In this document: piece by piece, positions 24,841 to 34,871 of the stretch
Numbering within the stretch: position 1 is the first letter of the stretch
Layout of the letters: every line of letters starts with the position of its first letter
Assembly (NCBI RefSeq): GCF_030253575.1
Contig: NC_080559.1
Location: 32,142,501-32,206,500 of the forward strand
From: Rhododendron vialii
Lineage: Eukaryota > Streptophyta > Magnoliopsida > Ericales > Ericaceae
Direction of reading: 5' to 3'
Length of the DNA stretch: 64,000 nucleotides
Notes under the pieces: model-generated
Told to the model about the DNA's origin: nothing
The model's input: only the letters and a program-made list of their open reading frames with translations
Databases searched by the model: none
Program-made: the position numbers and the translations under genes

Positions 24841-26560
24841 TAGATGTGTTGTTTTTTGGTGTCCATAGCCTCTCTCTCTGGGTCTGGGTCTGGGTCTGGG
24901 TCTGGGTCTGGGTCTGGACAGACTGGACTGCCATGTCTTATGTGGTACAACTTGCATGTCAACCTCAAATCATGACATAGATCATCGGGTTAGTTAGTGA
25001 GATACATCCATTTGTTTTCGCTATACTGGGTTAAGCGATTCTTGATTCCAAAACTCGAGCTTAAATCATGTGTCTATAAAATACGCTCTTTTTGTTGTAC
25101 ATCATTTTCGTACTATTAAGAATACAATGTGATTCGTTTTGCAATTTGACCAGATTCAGCAACAGATGGTTGGAATGACTCCTGCAAAGGTTCCACTGCC
25201 TCTTGATTTAGCAGAAGATGGTCCAATCTATGTCAACCCAAAACAATACCATGCAATCCTCAGGAGGAGACAAATGCGCGCAAAGCTTGAGGCCCAAAAC
25301 AAGATAGCCAAATCTAGAAAGGTGTGTTCTTTGTGCATTCTCAGCTTTACTTGAAAGTTGGCATGTTAATATATCTGAACTCCCCATTTCTCTGTACACT
25401 TATATTCAAAAAATAGCTTGTAACCTTACCTGCCACGTTACTAAGTGCATCACAACTTATGGTGGTTGTAGACAAGCTAAGTAGTAGTTGTTCAATCGTG
25501 GCTTGAAACCTGAAGGATTGTTAAATGTCTGTTAAAGTTTGGCTTGCTTCTTGCTCGAATGTAAGCTTACTGAGTTGGGTTTGAATCAAATTCAGATAAT
25601 AAAGTACTCTCGGAGATGAGTCGAGCTTAGGTAGCATGGTTTGTATTATTGGGCTGCATATATATATATGTATATATAGAGTTCTTTTCAGGTCCGGACG
25701 CCTTACGGTCCGGACCGTCCGGACCTCGTATTTCCCGATCGAATTTCAATGATCCGAGTCGCTCAAAGTGATCAGAACGTGATTTTAAGGGTACCCGTGA
25801 GAAATTAGCAAAAAAAATGATTGGAAAGGGCTTGATCCGAACAGTTTTTCATTGACCGGTTCAGTAAAAAACTGCTCGGATCAAGCCCTTCCCGATTATT
25901 TTTTTTGCTGATTTCTCGCGGGTACCCTTAAAATCACGTTTTGAACACATTGAGCGGCTCGGATCATCGCAAATCGATCGGGAAAGGGAAAATCAGGACC
26001 ATAAGAAAATCCGGGCGAGTGGACCTGAAAATTACTGTGTGTGTGTGTGTGTGTATATATATATTTATTTATTTTTGTGCACTTATTTTGCATTTCACTG
26101 TGATGATAATTTTATGTAACGGTTATCACTGGAAGGGATCTCCATTTTGACCACAACGAATTCACTTCTTTAGTCTACTTGTGTTTTGAGTTGAAACCAC
26201 CACAGATTAAAAGCTGTTTGCGATTAAATGCAGCCTTATCTTCATGAGTCGCGGCATCTGCATGCACTGAATAGGGTTAGGGGATCCGGGGGACGCTTTC
26301 TCCGCACGAAAAGCGATAAAAAACCCGACCCAAATCCTACCACTGATACCCATGGCATCCCAAGATCACTTCCCTCAAGTCAACACGTAGTAGACTTACC
26401 GAAGTTTGAACCTGAAACTGGCAAATGTGGTGCAATGTCAATCCCCTCCTGCTCTGGCATCACAAGTGTTACCAACAGTGATGTCATTTTTTGGCAGCCG
26501 GATCGTGGGTTCTCAGCCACCTCTCTTGGAGTTCGGCATTGTGCTCCAGTTGTTCGCTGA
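22416..26560 (+). CDS. NF-YA: Nuclear transcription factor Y subunit A (NF-YA/HAP2/CBF-B), 6 coding exons
   Basis: NF-YA joins the NF-YB/NF-YC dimer and makes the contacts to CCAAT boxes in the nucleus. Exons: 22416-22725, 23733-23842, 23930-23971, 24055-24126, 25154-25321, 26234-26560; phases agree and give 342 residues. The N-terminus has the family's conserved NCPSWWN. The conserved core starts in exon 5: dimer-binding helix [19 protein letters not shown], linker, then the DNA-contact part split by the last intron, [25 protein letters not shown]. Exon 3 (14 codons, residues ~141-154) is a tandem copy of the end of exon 2. The gene also holds a TRIM element in its first coding intron, a foldback element in the last intron, and a miR169 site after the stop. 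The subfamily number is not assigned. Confidence 0.93.
22988..23302 (+). mobile_element. TRIM retroelement (miniature LTR element, 315 bp)
   Basis: Two direct repeats of 120 bp (22988-23107 and 23183-23302) begin TGTTG and end CTAACA, i.e. TG...CA boundaries. Directly after the left LTR stands TGGTATCAGAGC (23108-23119), the standard primer-binding site complementary to the 3' end of initiator tRNA-Met. Only about 75 bp of non-coding DNA separates the LTRs, ending in a purine-rich stretch (CCAAGGGGTG). Flanks ATCTC and AGCTC resemble a 5-bp target duplication with one mismatch. LTR length and the absence of genes define a TRIM. It lies in the first coding intron of NF-YA, sense orientation. 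Confidence 0.92.
23813..24054 (+). repeat. Tandem exon-plus-intron duplication within NF-YA
   Basis: Copy 1 (23813-23941) and copy 2 (23942-24054) have period 129 bp. Each has an exon tail CCTTCAC(A/G)GATTGATCCTAG, a donor GTAAGT, then a matching short intron with TAGGTTTT, GTTCACCTAAA, TACTTAC and a TTTCAG acceptor. Copy 2's exon (23930-23971, 42 nt) is in frame and flanked by working GT-AG sites; the introns are 87 and 83 nt. Confidence 0.9.
24808..24915 (+). repeat. (CT)n and (GGGTCT)n microsatellites in NF-YA intron 4
   Basis: A CT run at about 24810-24838, a near-repeat of the flank GATGTGTTTGTTTTTTGGTGTCCAT, a second short CT run, and six to seven units of the hexamer GGGTCT (24879-24915). 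Confidence 0.9.
25686..26031. mobile_element. Foldback element F5 in the last NF-YA intron
   Basis: Outer arms TTTCAGGTCCGGACGCC / GGGCGAGTGGACCTGAAA, middle arms TTTCCCGATCGAATTTCAAT and GATCCGAGTCGCTCAA with mirrors, inner arms GGTACCC...GGCTTGATCCGAACAG / CTGCTCGGATCAAGCCC. It would form a hairpin of more than 300 nt in the NF-YA pre-mRNA. It shares the GATCCGAG word with F2 and F3. Confidence 0.82.
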
Positions 26561-26589
26561 GAGGTGGGAATGAGCAGCACGTCACCGGC

Positions 26590-26610
26590 TGGGCAATTCA
26601 TCCTTGGCTT
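26590..26610 (+). promoter_or_regulatory. miR169 target site in the NF-YA 3' UTR
   Basis: TGGGCAATTCATCCTTGGCT plus one base, starting 29 nt after the stop codon, pairs with plant miR169 (family members related to CAGCCAAGGAUGACUUGCCG) with about three mismatches outside the seed-proximal block. Plant NF-YA mRNAs are established miR169 targets in this position, so post-transcriptional repression (relieved in drought or nutrient stress in other plants) is expected. Confidence 0.9.
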
Positions 26611-26877
26611 ATGTCACCTTTATTTTTAACTGCTCTGCTCTGTGATTGTTATTACTATTATTATTACAAGAAGCGTAAGACGCCATATGTACTGAATTTC
26701 TCTGCCTAGCTTTGTTTCTTATGCAAGACTGGGAATGTTCTGAATGAGGTCGCTTTTCTGATGTCCATAGTTTTGCATGGTTTCTGGTTTATCGCATGGA
26801 TATTTATTGGAATTCCCACGTACTGAAAAAAAAAAATCAAGACATCTATGAGTTTGGACATTATCATTTAGTTGTTG

Positions 26878-27002
26878 TGCACATCCAAGCCGTCCATTCG
26901 GTAATCCTACATTCCAGATTTCATCTCAGCAATGTCTGGCTCAGATGGTGGAGATGAGATTTGGACTGTTGGATTACCGAACGAACGGCTCGGATGGTGT
27001 AC
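26878..27002. mobile_element. Foldback element F6 (125 bp)
   Basis: Left arm TGCACATCCAAGCCGTCCAT and GGTAATCCTAC, right arm ATTACCGAACGAACGG and CTCGGATGGTGTACA, with inner ATCTCATCTC-type pairing. A compact hairpin downstream of NF-YA, without coding content. Confidence 0.75.
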
Positions 27003-27029
27003 AGAATAGTGCTGTGCGGTAGTGCACAA

Positions 27030-28236
27030 CGCCATCCCCAGTTCTTTGGGGGGAGTTGATGAGGTATAACTGGAAACTTGTTGCAGATTTTATGTGAGAG
27101 AATGTTCGGCATTCGGCCGTGGCCGCATCTGCATGGCGAATATTGGTGGTGAATGTTTGGTAGTAGTCACTTTCCGTTGGAAAAAAGAAAAGAAAAGAAA
27201 GAATATTTGGTAGCAGTCACTCTCCGTTTGACCAAAAAAAAAAGAAGAGAATATTTGGTAGTTGTACTCGTTATTAAAGTTGGTCCTTTTTTGCCAGTTG
27301 AAATATTTTGCTTCATCAATGACTCTGTCCCTCTTATTGCGGTAAATAAACTGAATCATTCGTGAACTGTTTAAGACTCGACTTGATAAAGGATCATTCG
27401 AATTCGATTCGTGTACTAAATGAACCGAACTTGAACTTCAATTTTAGGCTAGTTTCATAAATGAGCTGAACATGAATGCAGTAGTATTCGGCTCGATTAG
27501 GCTTGCGAACCTGGAGTATATGTGTATCATGGGGATTTTATCTAGTTATATAGTGAAAATTTTAAAACTTGTACAAAGTCTAAACGTTTACGATTACTAA
27601 AAATTTACTTATGTATATGTTTTTATCATTTTATATGTATATGAACATATTTATGTACATAATGAAAAGTTTATTTGCAGTTTTGGGCCTGTATGAGAGT
27701 ATAAAAATATGATATTATTGGATCGTTAAGGCTTGTGAACAAGCTTGAGTCCGATCCAAACTTGGGCAAGCTCGGTTTGAGTTTGGCTCGTTATAATTTT
27801 CATTGAGTTCGGTTTGAGTTCGAGTTCGCTAAAAAACTTAATAAACGAATCTGAACGTTCTAATATTTGGCTCGTTTACACTCCCTATGGACAAAAAGGG
27901 TAAAAAAAAAAAGAATAATGTAAGATTTGGTACAAGCAACTGACCACTAAATTGTTTTTTCAGTCTTGACATAAAATTAGCCCAGTTGAAGGGGATGTCA
28001 TGCAATTAGAATTATAATTATAATTTTTTTAATCTAACAAATGGAAGTGCAGGTATCGAGTTTTTCATCGATCTGTCCAAATTGGAGAAATGAATCGGAG
28101 AAATATCCATGTTTTGAAACACAACGCGTTTTAAAGTTTTATAATAATAAGAAGAAACAAGGACATTGCATCTTGAAGATGCGTTGCAAAGCTAAGTAGA
28201 AAAGTTAACTTCCATGGTTGGTAATTGGTGCCGAAT
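27030..28236. other. Spacer with a threefold repeat and a repeated CTCG-motif tract
   Basis: At 27151-27270 a 48-50 bp unit (GAATRTTTGGTAGYAGTCACT plus an A/G-rich tail) occurs three times, the last truncated. From 27360 to 27890 words such as GGCTCGATTA, GAACTTGAAC, GCTTGTGAACAAGCTTGAG and GGCTCGTTTA recur in both orientations, typical of an old plant DNA transposon end, but element limits could not be fixed. No gene recognised. Confidence 0.4.
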
Positions 28237-28552
28237 AAATGGGCATGATTTTGTGGGCTCTATATTAGGTTCCACAAAGATAATTCAAACCGTAAGTTAC
28301 TCTTAAAATGTTTTATACATTCTTGTAAAAAATTAGCTCAATCCGATATTTGAAAAGACTTTTTTAGCATTCGTAGAGGTACTACGAATTTTGAAACACC
28401 CTACGAATTTTAAAATAGCTCTTATCGCTATTGGATTGAGCTAATTTTTTTTCAGAAACCCATAAAAAATATTTTAAGAATAATTTGCAGTTTGAATCAT
28501 CTTTGTGGACCCATAATAGGCTCTGAAAATAAAAAATATCATTGCCCATTTA
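28237..28552. mobile_element. Foldback element F7 (316 bp)
   Basis: Outer arms TAAATGGGCATGATTTT / ATATCATTGCCCATTTA, middle arms GGTTCCACAAAGATAATTCAAACC / GTTTGAATCATCTTTGTGGACCC, inner arms TTAGCTCAATCCGATATTTG / TATTGGATTGAGCTAATTTT. It shares the AGCTCAATCC inner word with F2 and F3. A piece of its arm recurs at 29822-29862. Confidence 0.82.
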
Positions 28553-28671
28553 ATGGGAAAAAATCAAAAATCCACTCAACTTTTTTTTTTTTTTAACAAC
28601 ATAAGGTTTTTATTAATCTTTGAAGTTGTTACAAAGATTAAAAAAATCTTGAAGAAAGGCTTCACAACAAT

Positions 28672-29320
28672 AGGAATGCATCCCAACTAGGGAGTTGGGG
28701 GAGATGTTATCCCTTAAAGGGACAACAGCTTGCTATCTCGGCCAATGGAGTTGTGCTCCGGTCTCGCTCCAATGATCGAAAACGTTCACTTCGTAGAGCT
28801 CATAGCGGAGCTCCCTCGGCTGGGACAGTACACTGCTGTCTTTTCGAGGGACAGTAGCTCCCCCCTAGCCCCTTGAAGTAAGGCTTCACAACAATAGGTC
28901 CCAACTAGGAGTTGGGGGAGCCAGCCTGCTGTCTCAGTCAAGGCGGCCGTGCTCCGGTCTTGGTCTAATGATTGGAAACGTTCACTTCGTAGAGCTTGTC
29001 GAATTGAACAACTATGTAAAAAATCAGCTTGATCGGATGTCATTAAGTGCCTAATTGAAACCTTTTTGTTTTGAAAAGAATGGATCCGAAACACTGGATC
29101 AAATCTACTAGAACCCATTATTGGCAAGTTATATGTGTTCTGATCAGGCACTTAATGATATCCGATCAAACTAATTTTTTGCATACTTGTTCAACTCGAC
29201 GAACTCTACGAAGTGAATGTTTTTTATCATCGGAGCAAGACCGAAACGGAGCCCCCTCAGCCGGGACAGCAGCTCCCCCCAGGCCCCAGCCCCCCAACTA
29301 GGGGCACCCAAACTGTTGGC
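28672..29320. mobile_element. Foldback element F8 with an adjacent partial copy
   Basis: The main hairpin (about 28881-29320) pairs AACTAGGAGTTGGGGGAG, CTCCGGTCTTGGTCTAATGA, CGTTCACTTCGTAGAGCTTG and AATCAGCTTGATCGGATGTC with mirrors ending near CCCCCCAACTAGGGG. Directly left of it (28672-28880) is another arm with the same words (CTCCGGTCTCGCTCCAATGA, CGTTCACTTCGTAGAGCT), so a second copy is truncated or nested. The single arm at 441-505 belongs to the same family. Confidence 0.75.
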
Positions 29321-29862
29321 AAGTCATCAACTAAAGGAGAAACAGAAATGCAGAATCAGAAGCGGCAAAAAAAAAGAAGACCCTTTGAGTGTTCCATTTT
29401 CTCTGAATCCTTTGAATTTTTTTTTTTTATAACTGAGGAACAGTACTATAGCCGAGCGAATCCTTTGATTTTGTGCAATCTAGAACCAGTCCCAATAGAG
29501 TAAACAATTTATCAGAGCAATCATCCCCTTTTGTAGAGAGGAATTGGTAGCAGTCATCCATGGCTTAGAAGTCGTTGAGCAATCGTTGTGAATTCAAATC
29601 GGTAGCATCATCCATGAAGCCAAAGAGCTGTGGAAAGAATTCGGCTTCGGCACCTTTGATTGAATTGAAAACCAGACTAGAATTTACCACCACCAGGGAT
29701 TCGGCTTCGTTGATTGGAAGCAATTGGAATTCATCAGAGAGTAGAAACCCCAAGTAGATCATCTAAATCAGATTACAATGGCAAGGATATTTTTGATTTT
29801 TGCGGGTCATTATGTGTTCCAGATAATTTAAACCATAACTTATTCTTAAAATATTTTTTTTC

Positions 29863-29930
29863 CAGCATGTCTTTGGCGGATATTAATTATCAAAACACGT
29901 CCTGAACCGTCATTTCCCCCTTTTGAAAGC
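29863..29930. mobile_element. Truncated copy of the GGGGAAAATGACGG MITE family
   Basis: The piece AGCATGTCTTTGGCGG, ATTAATTATCAAAACACGTCC, CCGTCATTTCCCCC is one half of the element seen complete at 30048-30168 and 44825-44958. It is joined on its left to a relic of an F7 arm (29822-29862). Confidence 0.7.
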
Positions 29931-30047
29931 ATGATTACTATGCACGATGGTCTATTGTTTTTGTACATGGTTTCCGTAATTGGGTTTTCAAGCGAGCCAC
30001 TTGGACTTATTGGATTGAATTGGGTGCCTCTATTATCATTGATATAA

Positions 30048-30168
30048 GGGAAAATGACGGTCCATGACGTGTTCTGATAATTAATACCCGCCAATGATAT
30101 TTTCAGCATGTCTTTGGCAGGTATTAATTATCAATTATAAAAACACATCATTGACCGTCATTTTCCCC
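30048..30168. mobile_element. MITE with GGGAAAATGACGG ends
   Basis: Inverted ends GGGAAAATGACGGTC / GACCGTCATTTTCCC, sub-terminal ATTAATACCTGCCAA-type pairing, about 121 bp. The flanks TTGATATAA on both sides look like a 9-bp target duplication, which would suit a Mutator-like element. Internal words (GCATGTCTTTGGC) are shared with the neighbour at 29863. Confidence 0.8.
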
Positions 30169-30263
30169 TTGATATAAAATCGGAAAAAAGCTTTTAGAAA
30201 TCTTCCAATTGGTCCGAAATATTTTCCTTGCCAATCTCTTGGGCATTTTAGGTGAGTTACTAA

Positions 30264-31131
30264 GGGGCTGTTTGATAAAACTAAAGCTGAAAGCTGAAAA
30301 ATTAAGTACTGAAAACTAAATGCTGAAATTTTTAAGCTGAAAAACTGTTTGGAAAAATATATTAAGTACTGAATTAAAAAATGATGAATTAATTTTGTTC
30401 CAATTCTCTCTTAATTTACTAATAGTCACAGTATACTTCTGGTAATGGTGGAGGTGGAGGTGGAGGTGGAGGTGGTGGTGGTGGTGGTGGTGAAGTAGTG
30501 GTGGAGGTGGAAGTGGTGATGGTGGTGGACGTGGTAGAGTGGTGGTAGGAGCGGTGGTGTAGTGCTGGTAGTGGTGGTGGTGGAGGAGTGGAGTGGAGTA
30601 GTGTGGAGTGGTTGTGGTGGTGGTGGTGTAGTGATGGTAGTGGTGGTGGAGTGGCGGTGGTGGTGATGGTTGTGATGATGGGTGGTGGAGTGGTGGAAGT
30701 GGTGGTAGGAGCGGTGGTGGTGGTGTAGTGATGGTAGTGGTGGTGGAGCTGGTGGAGAAGTGGTGGTGGTGGAGTGGTGTAGGTGGTGGTGGTAGGAGCG
30801 GTGGTGGTGGTGGTGGTGGTGGTGGAGGAAGTGGCGGTGGTGGGGTGGTAGTGGAGATGGTGGAGTGGTGGAGCTAGTGGTGGGGGAGTAATGGTGGTAG
30901 TGGAGTGGTGGAAGTGGTTGTGGTGGTGATATGATGGTTGAATGTAAGTACATAAAAATTCAGCCAGAATTAAGTAGCTCAAAGCTACTTAATTTTTTTC
31001 AATTTTTTGGCCTATATTTTAAGTGGTAATTAATTTGTTAAGGAATGTAAAATGTGGTTATCAAACCTACTGAATCACTTATTACTTAATTGATTCAGTT
31101 TTAAGTGCTAAATTGTTTATCAAATAAGCCC
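30264..31131. mobile_element. TIR element hosting a GGT-rich minisatellite
   Basis: The left end GGGGCTGTTTGATAAA and right end TTTATCAAATAAGCCC are imperfect inverted repeats, and sub-terminal AATTAAGTACTGAA-type words recur near both ends. GGGCTGTTTGATAA ends are common in plant hAT-like MITEs. The middle 500 bp is the minisatellite listed separately. Target duplication is not clear (TAAG on both sides at best). Confidence 0.6.
30443..30942 (+). repeat. GGT/GGA/GTA-type trinucleotide minisatellite (about 500 bp)
   Basis: Plus strand is built of GGTGGTGGA, GGTGGTAGTG, GGTAGGAGCGGTGGT and similar higher-order units; the block around AGTGGTGGTAGGAGCGGTGG recurs at about 30538, 30697 and 30787. 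The minus strand reads open as His/Pro/Thr/Ser-rich frames in two registers, which is a by-product of the repeat. The G-rich strand could form two-tier quadruplexes or R-loops. Confidence 0.9.
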
Positions 31132-31383
31132 TAAGTTTACATTATATATATTCTTACATTTTAATTTTATTTTTTGGATTGATTACCTGTCTCGAGACTA
31201 AAAGTAAAAAATTATAATGAAAAACAAGAAAAAATACCTAACAATTGAATTTTTTTTTTATCTACAATACTGTCTTTTATGTATTTTTTTCAACTTCAAT
31301 TAATATATATTTTTTATTTTTTCAATTTCTCCTATCGAATCGAATCGAACGAACAATTTATCCCAATAATTACTATTTTTCCT

Positions 31384-31712
31384 GGTCGCGAACAATTATT
31401 CATGGCCGCGAAGAATTACTCTTGACCCTAAAGAATTACTCCAGGCCGCGAAGAATTATACTTGGCCGCAAAAAATTATTCCAGAGCACAAAGATTTACA
31501 CTTGGCTGCAAGAAAATTACTTTTGGCCGCAAAGAATTACACTTGGCAGCGGAAATTATTACACTTGGCCGCGTAAAATTACTCCGCCGCAAAGAATTAC
31601 AATTGGCCGCGTAGAATTACATCTAAACACAAAAAATTAGTCTAGGCCCTAAAGAAATAGTCCCAGTAGAATTACACTTGGCAAGTTAGAATTACTCCTG
31701 AGGAATTACGCT
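31384..31712 (+). repeat. Minisatellite with ~20-23 bp unit GGCCGCAAAGAATTACACTT
   Basis: About fifteen diverged tandem units, each containing AAGAATTAC (variants AAAATTACT, AGAATTATA) and GGCCGC. A (CT)n run (31715-31742) closes the array on the right. The open frame across it is a repeat artefact. Confidence 0.85.
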
Positions 31713-31715
31713 TGG

Positions 31716-31747
<32 letters not shown>

Positions 31748-32497
31748 ATATATTTTCCTATGTGCGTGTGTGTGTTTCGTTTTGCCTTTTCTCTTCTTAT
31801 ATATACGAATTCTAGAGTCTTGGTGGAAAATATGATTGCTGATGAACAAGGGTTTGTTTCGCTTACATTTTACAAAAATTGAGTTCGGGCTCACTGTTTA
31901 TCCTTATGTTGTGGTCAATGAATTGGAAAAGAAAGAGTTCAATTTAGGTCTATACTTGGCGATTTGTACAAGGAAGTTGAATTCTGTATTGTGTTACTAC
32001 TAGCTTTTACTAGTTCTTGTATGTTTTAATCAAGAGTTGAAGATGTTAATGTACTGCTTGGTATTATATGGGAGAGCTAATTTTGCGGGTGGGATTCCCA
32101 TTGGAACATCCTTTTGAATTTCGCGTATTAAAGGTAGTGATTGAATTGATCCCAAAACCGCACGATTGAACTTTCAATTGACGAAGATAAAACTAGTTAG
32201 AACAGTATCTTGTCACCCCTCGTTGCAAAAGCTTCATCATATAAGTCAGACCAGACATGCTTTTTCCCCGCTGCAGAATCGGTTTTGTGGCGCAGTGAAA
32301 GCGTGATTTAAGGGACTGTTATCAGCAGGATAGCTCCTTTGTTGTTTCCACCTGATGGGCAACAGCAATTTTTAGATGGTTATTGGCCTTATTCTATTTC
32401 CAATGCTTACTCTCCTTTGTGTTTTGCCAGTTTTGTCACTAGAGCTGCTCATAATATTCATGGCTTAGATTAGATAGTAGTGATTTTGGTTTTGCAG

Positions 32498-34871
32498 GTC
32501 CAACCATTCTGTTTTTCCAAGAAAATGCTGGAAGTATCCTTTTATTGTCATTTTCTAGAAGATAAGCAGTGGGTTGTTGCACGAGTTTTATAATATTTAT
32601 TTGGTGGTGGTTGTTTTGTGTCTCTTGATGCTTATTTGGGTCCTGTTTTCTTTTGGTGGCCTTTACTGGTTCCTCCAGATATTGCGCATCGTCTTGAAAT
32701 GGTTCAGATGATATTACAAAGATTGGAGTGTAACATTTTCATGCTTTCCTGCAGAGGGTATGCGTTTATTGGTTATCTTTATTAACAAATCGGTCTCTAG
32801 TGGCTTTGTTATGATAGAAGCAGCTGAAATTGATTAACTGACTATGAACTTATTTTGGGTTCCATGATAAACAATTATGGTCACTGATGGCTCCCCTTCG
32901 CAAAATGGCATCACATAAGATGCTCAGGTTCTTGCTTTCGGCATTTTCATTGACTATAATCGTCAACTTCCTACATCAAGAACCTATTGAATCTCAATTG
33001 ACATGCTTTCTTTCTTTGCCGTTAGACTGCTCTAGATCATCTGGTTCAGAGGACTGACATTGATACATCAAGAATAGTTGTCTTTGGAAGGTCATCGGGG
33101 GGTGCGGTGGGAGCTGTGCTTACCAGAAACAACCCTGAAAAGGTATGGCTGTAATAAATCCTTTGCAGGGTGAAGAGTACATATTTTTCTCTGGGAAATT
33201 ATGCCTCTTCTGTTGGACCATTCCATCTTTTGGTGGATAGCTTTCCGAGCCATAATTCTTTCCGCATTGGTAACTTGAGTTTTTCGTCATAAGAAGTCCT
33301 TGTAAAATTGACTGGGTGTATTATTAGATGGATTTTACTATGGCATAGAGTGGGGTGGGTTGACTTGGTGAGCTCAAAGTTTTATGGCTCTGAATCTAAC
33401 TGCCAAGTAGATGAAAATATGATTTTTGTTGCATTGCAATACTTCAAAGTTATCTGCAGCAACTTAGGAATGTTTTAACTAGAAAAAAACTACTGTTATA
33501 ATGTCCATCCATCACATTGTGATTCAATGGTCAACATTGAATTAATGCAACAGAGAAGTAGTGAACAATTTGATATTCAGACTCCTTGGCCAGGATAGAA
33601 GCAAGAGGTAGCAATATCTAGAACTTTTATGGAAATCCCTTGGCATGTAACAATGAAATTCTGTTGGCAATATATCTTCATCAACTAGAGGATCTTTGCA
33701 GCCCCAGCATTTTATCACTTATGCATGTAGTTGTTTTGACACTTTCCTATTTTGGTATTTACATTTGCAAGTTGCTGCACTGATATTGGAGAACACTTTC
33801 ACATCTATCCTAGACATGGCTGGAGTTCTTCTACCCTTTCTGAGGTGGTTTATTGGAGGTAGTGGTTCAGAAAGCTCTAAGGTTCTAAATTTTCTTGTTC
33901 GTTCTCCATGGAGTACCGTTGATGTCATTGGCCAGGTGAGCATGGAGTTGTTGGAGCTCTTGTCTCTCTCTAAGGCTTCTAAACTAGGGCATGAACGCTT
34001 CTGAAGGCTTCTGTCCTGATAGAAAGTTGTCCACTATATCGCTGTGAATAGAATTGTGTTTTATGAACTCCGTTTCTTCTAATCCATGATCAACATGCAC
34101 CTATTTCACTTTGACTTTAAGTTTGCAAGTGAATGCATTCTGTAAGCTTAATGTGCGTCTCGTCGTTGCACCTACAATGCCATCTCGAAACTGTTGTAAA
34201 CTTGTAGCAAGGAACTCTTTTAAGCTCTGATTCTTATTTTTAAGTACAATATCATGTTCAGCAGTTGCTAAGTTTTCTCAATTACTAGTCCTTGGTACCT
34301 GTTTTCGGTTGTCATGAAACCTTACCCTTAACGTTAGCTTTCATACTATTCCAATTTCTCTGCTAAAATGTGCTTGCAGTGTCTCTGAAAGCAACATGTT
34401 TGAGTTTGATATTTTTCTGCCATTCTTCATTTAGTTTCTGATTCTCCCCTTCCCATATTCTCATAAGTATGTGCATCATTCCATTTGTTGACCCTTCGTG
34501 TGCAGATCAAACGGCCAGTCCTTTTCCTCTCTGGCTTGCAAGATGAGATGGTTCCTCCAGTGCACATGTGAATGCTATATGCTAAAGCGGCTGCACATAA
34601 CAGCCGATGCACCTTTGTGGAATATCCTAATGGCAAGCATATGGACACATGGCTGGCCGGTGGTGATCACTATTGGAGAACGATTCTACAGTTTTTGGAA
34701 CAAAATGTTCCAGGGAACAAGGGGAGCGGTACATTTTCTTTCCGAATCTTTGGAATTCCTCACATTGAAAGCCCACATTCTCCAACCCTTCCTCCCAATC
34801 TGAAGTTACAGGACTTACACACTGTATTGCAATGGCTGTGTCAAGTTTTGTACATTAAACCTTCCTATTAG
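32498..34871 (+). pseudogene. WAV2: WAV2/BEM46-like alpha/beta hydrolase (ABHD13 type), decayed
   Basis: Six exon remnants match the WAV2 family in order: 32498-32533 (PTILFFQENAG), 32679-32757 (IAHRLEMVQMILQRLECNIF), 32875-32927 (degenerate), 33026-33142 (DTSRIVVFGRSSGGAVGAVL, nucleophile Ser kept), 33771-33935 (ALILENTFTSILDMAG) and 34506 onward (RPVLFLSGLQDEMVPPVHM, later NGKHMDTW with the catalytic-type His). Breaks: TAA at 32916-32918 in the third remnant, with a small deletion before it; TGA at 34569-34571 after PPVHM; AA instead of AG before the third and fifth exons. The first exon, which should encode the membrane anchor and N-terminus, was not found upstream. Introns persist, so it decayed in place. 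In Arabidopsis WAV2 affects root bending. Confidence 0.82.

Noticed and set aside
27360..27890. Possible LTR or large DNA transposon from repeated GGCTCG and GAACTTGAAC words
   Set aside because: No paired ends, primer site or coding remains could be fixed, so it is only noted as repeat-like spacer.
30419..30982. Open frames of 187 and 175 codons on the minus strand, rich in His, Pro and Thr
   Set aside because: They arise from the GGT-type repeat on the plus strand in two registers at once, with no start context, domain or codon bias of a gene.
31245..31640. 131-codon open frame with a repeated L/W-R-I-T pattern
   Set aside because: It simply reads through the 20-23 bp minisatellite; the peptide repeat mirrors the DNA repeat.
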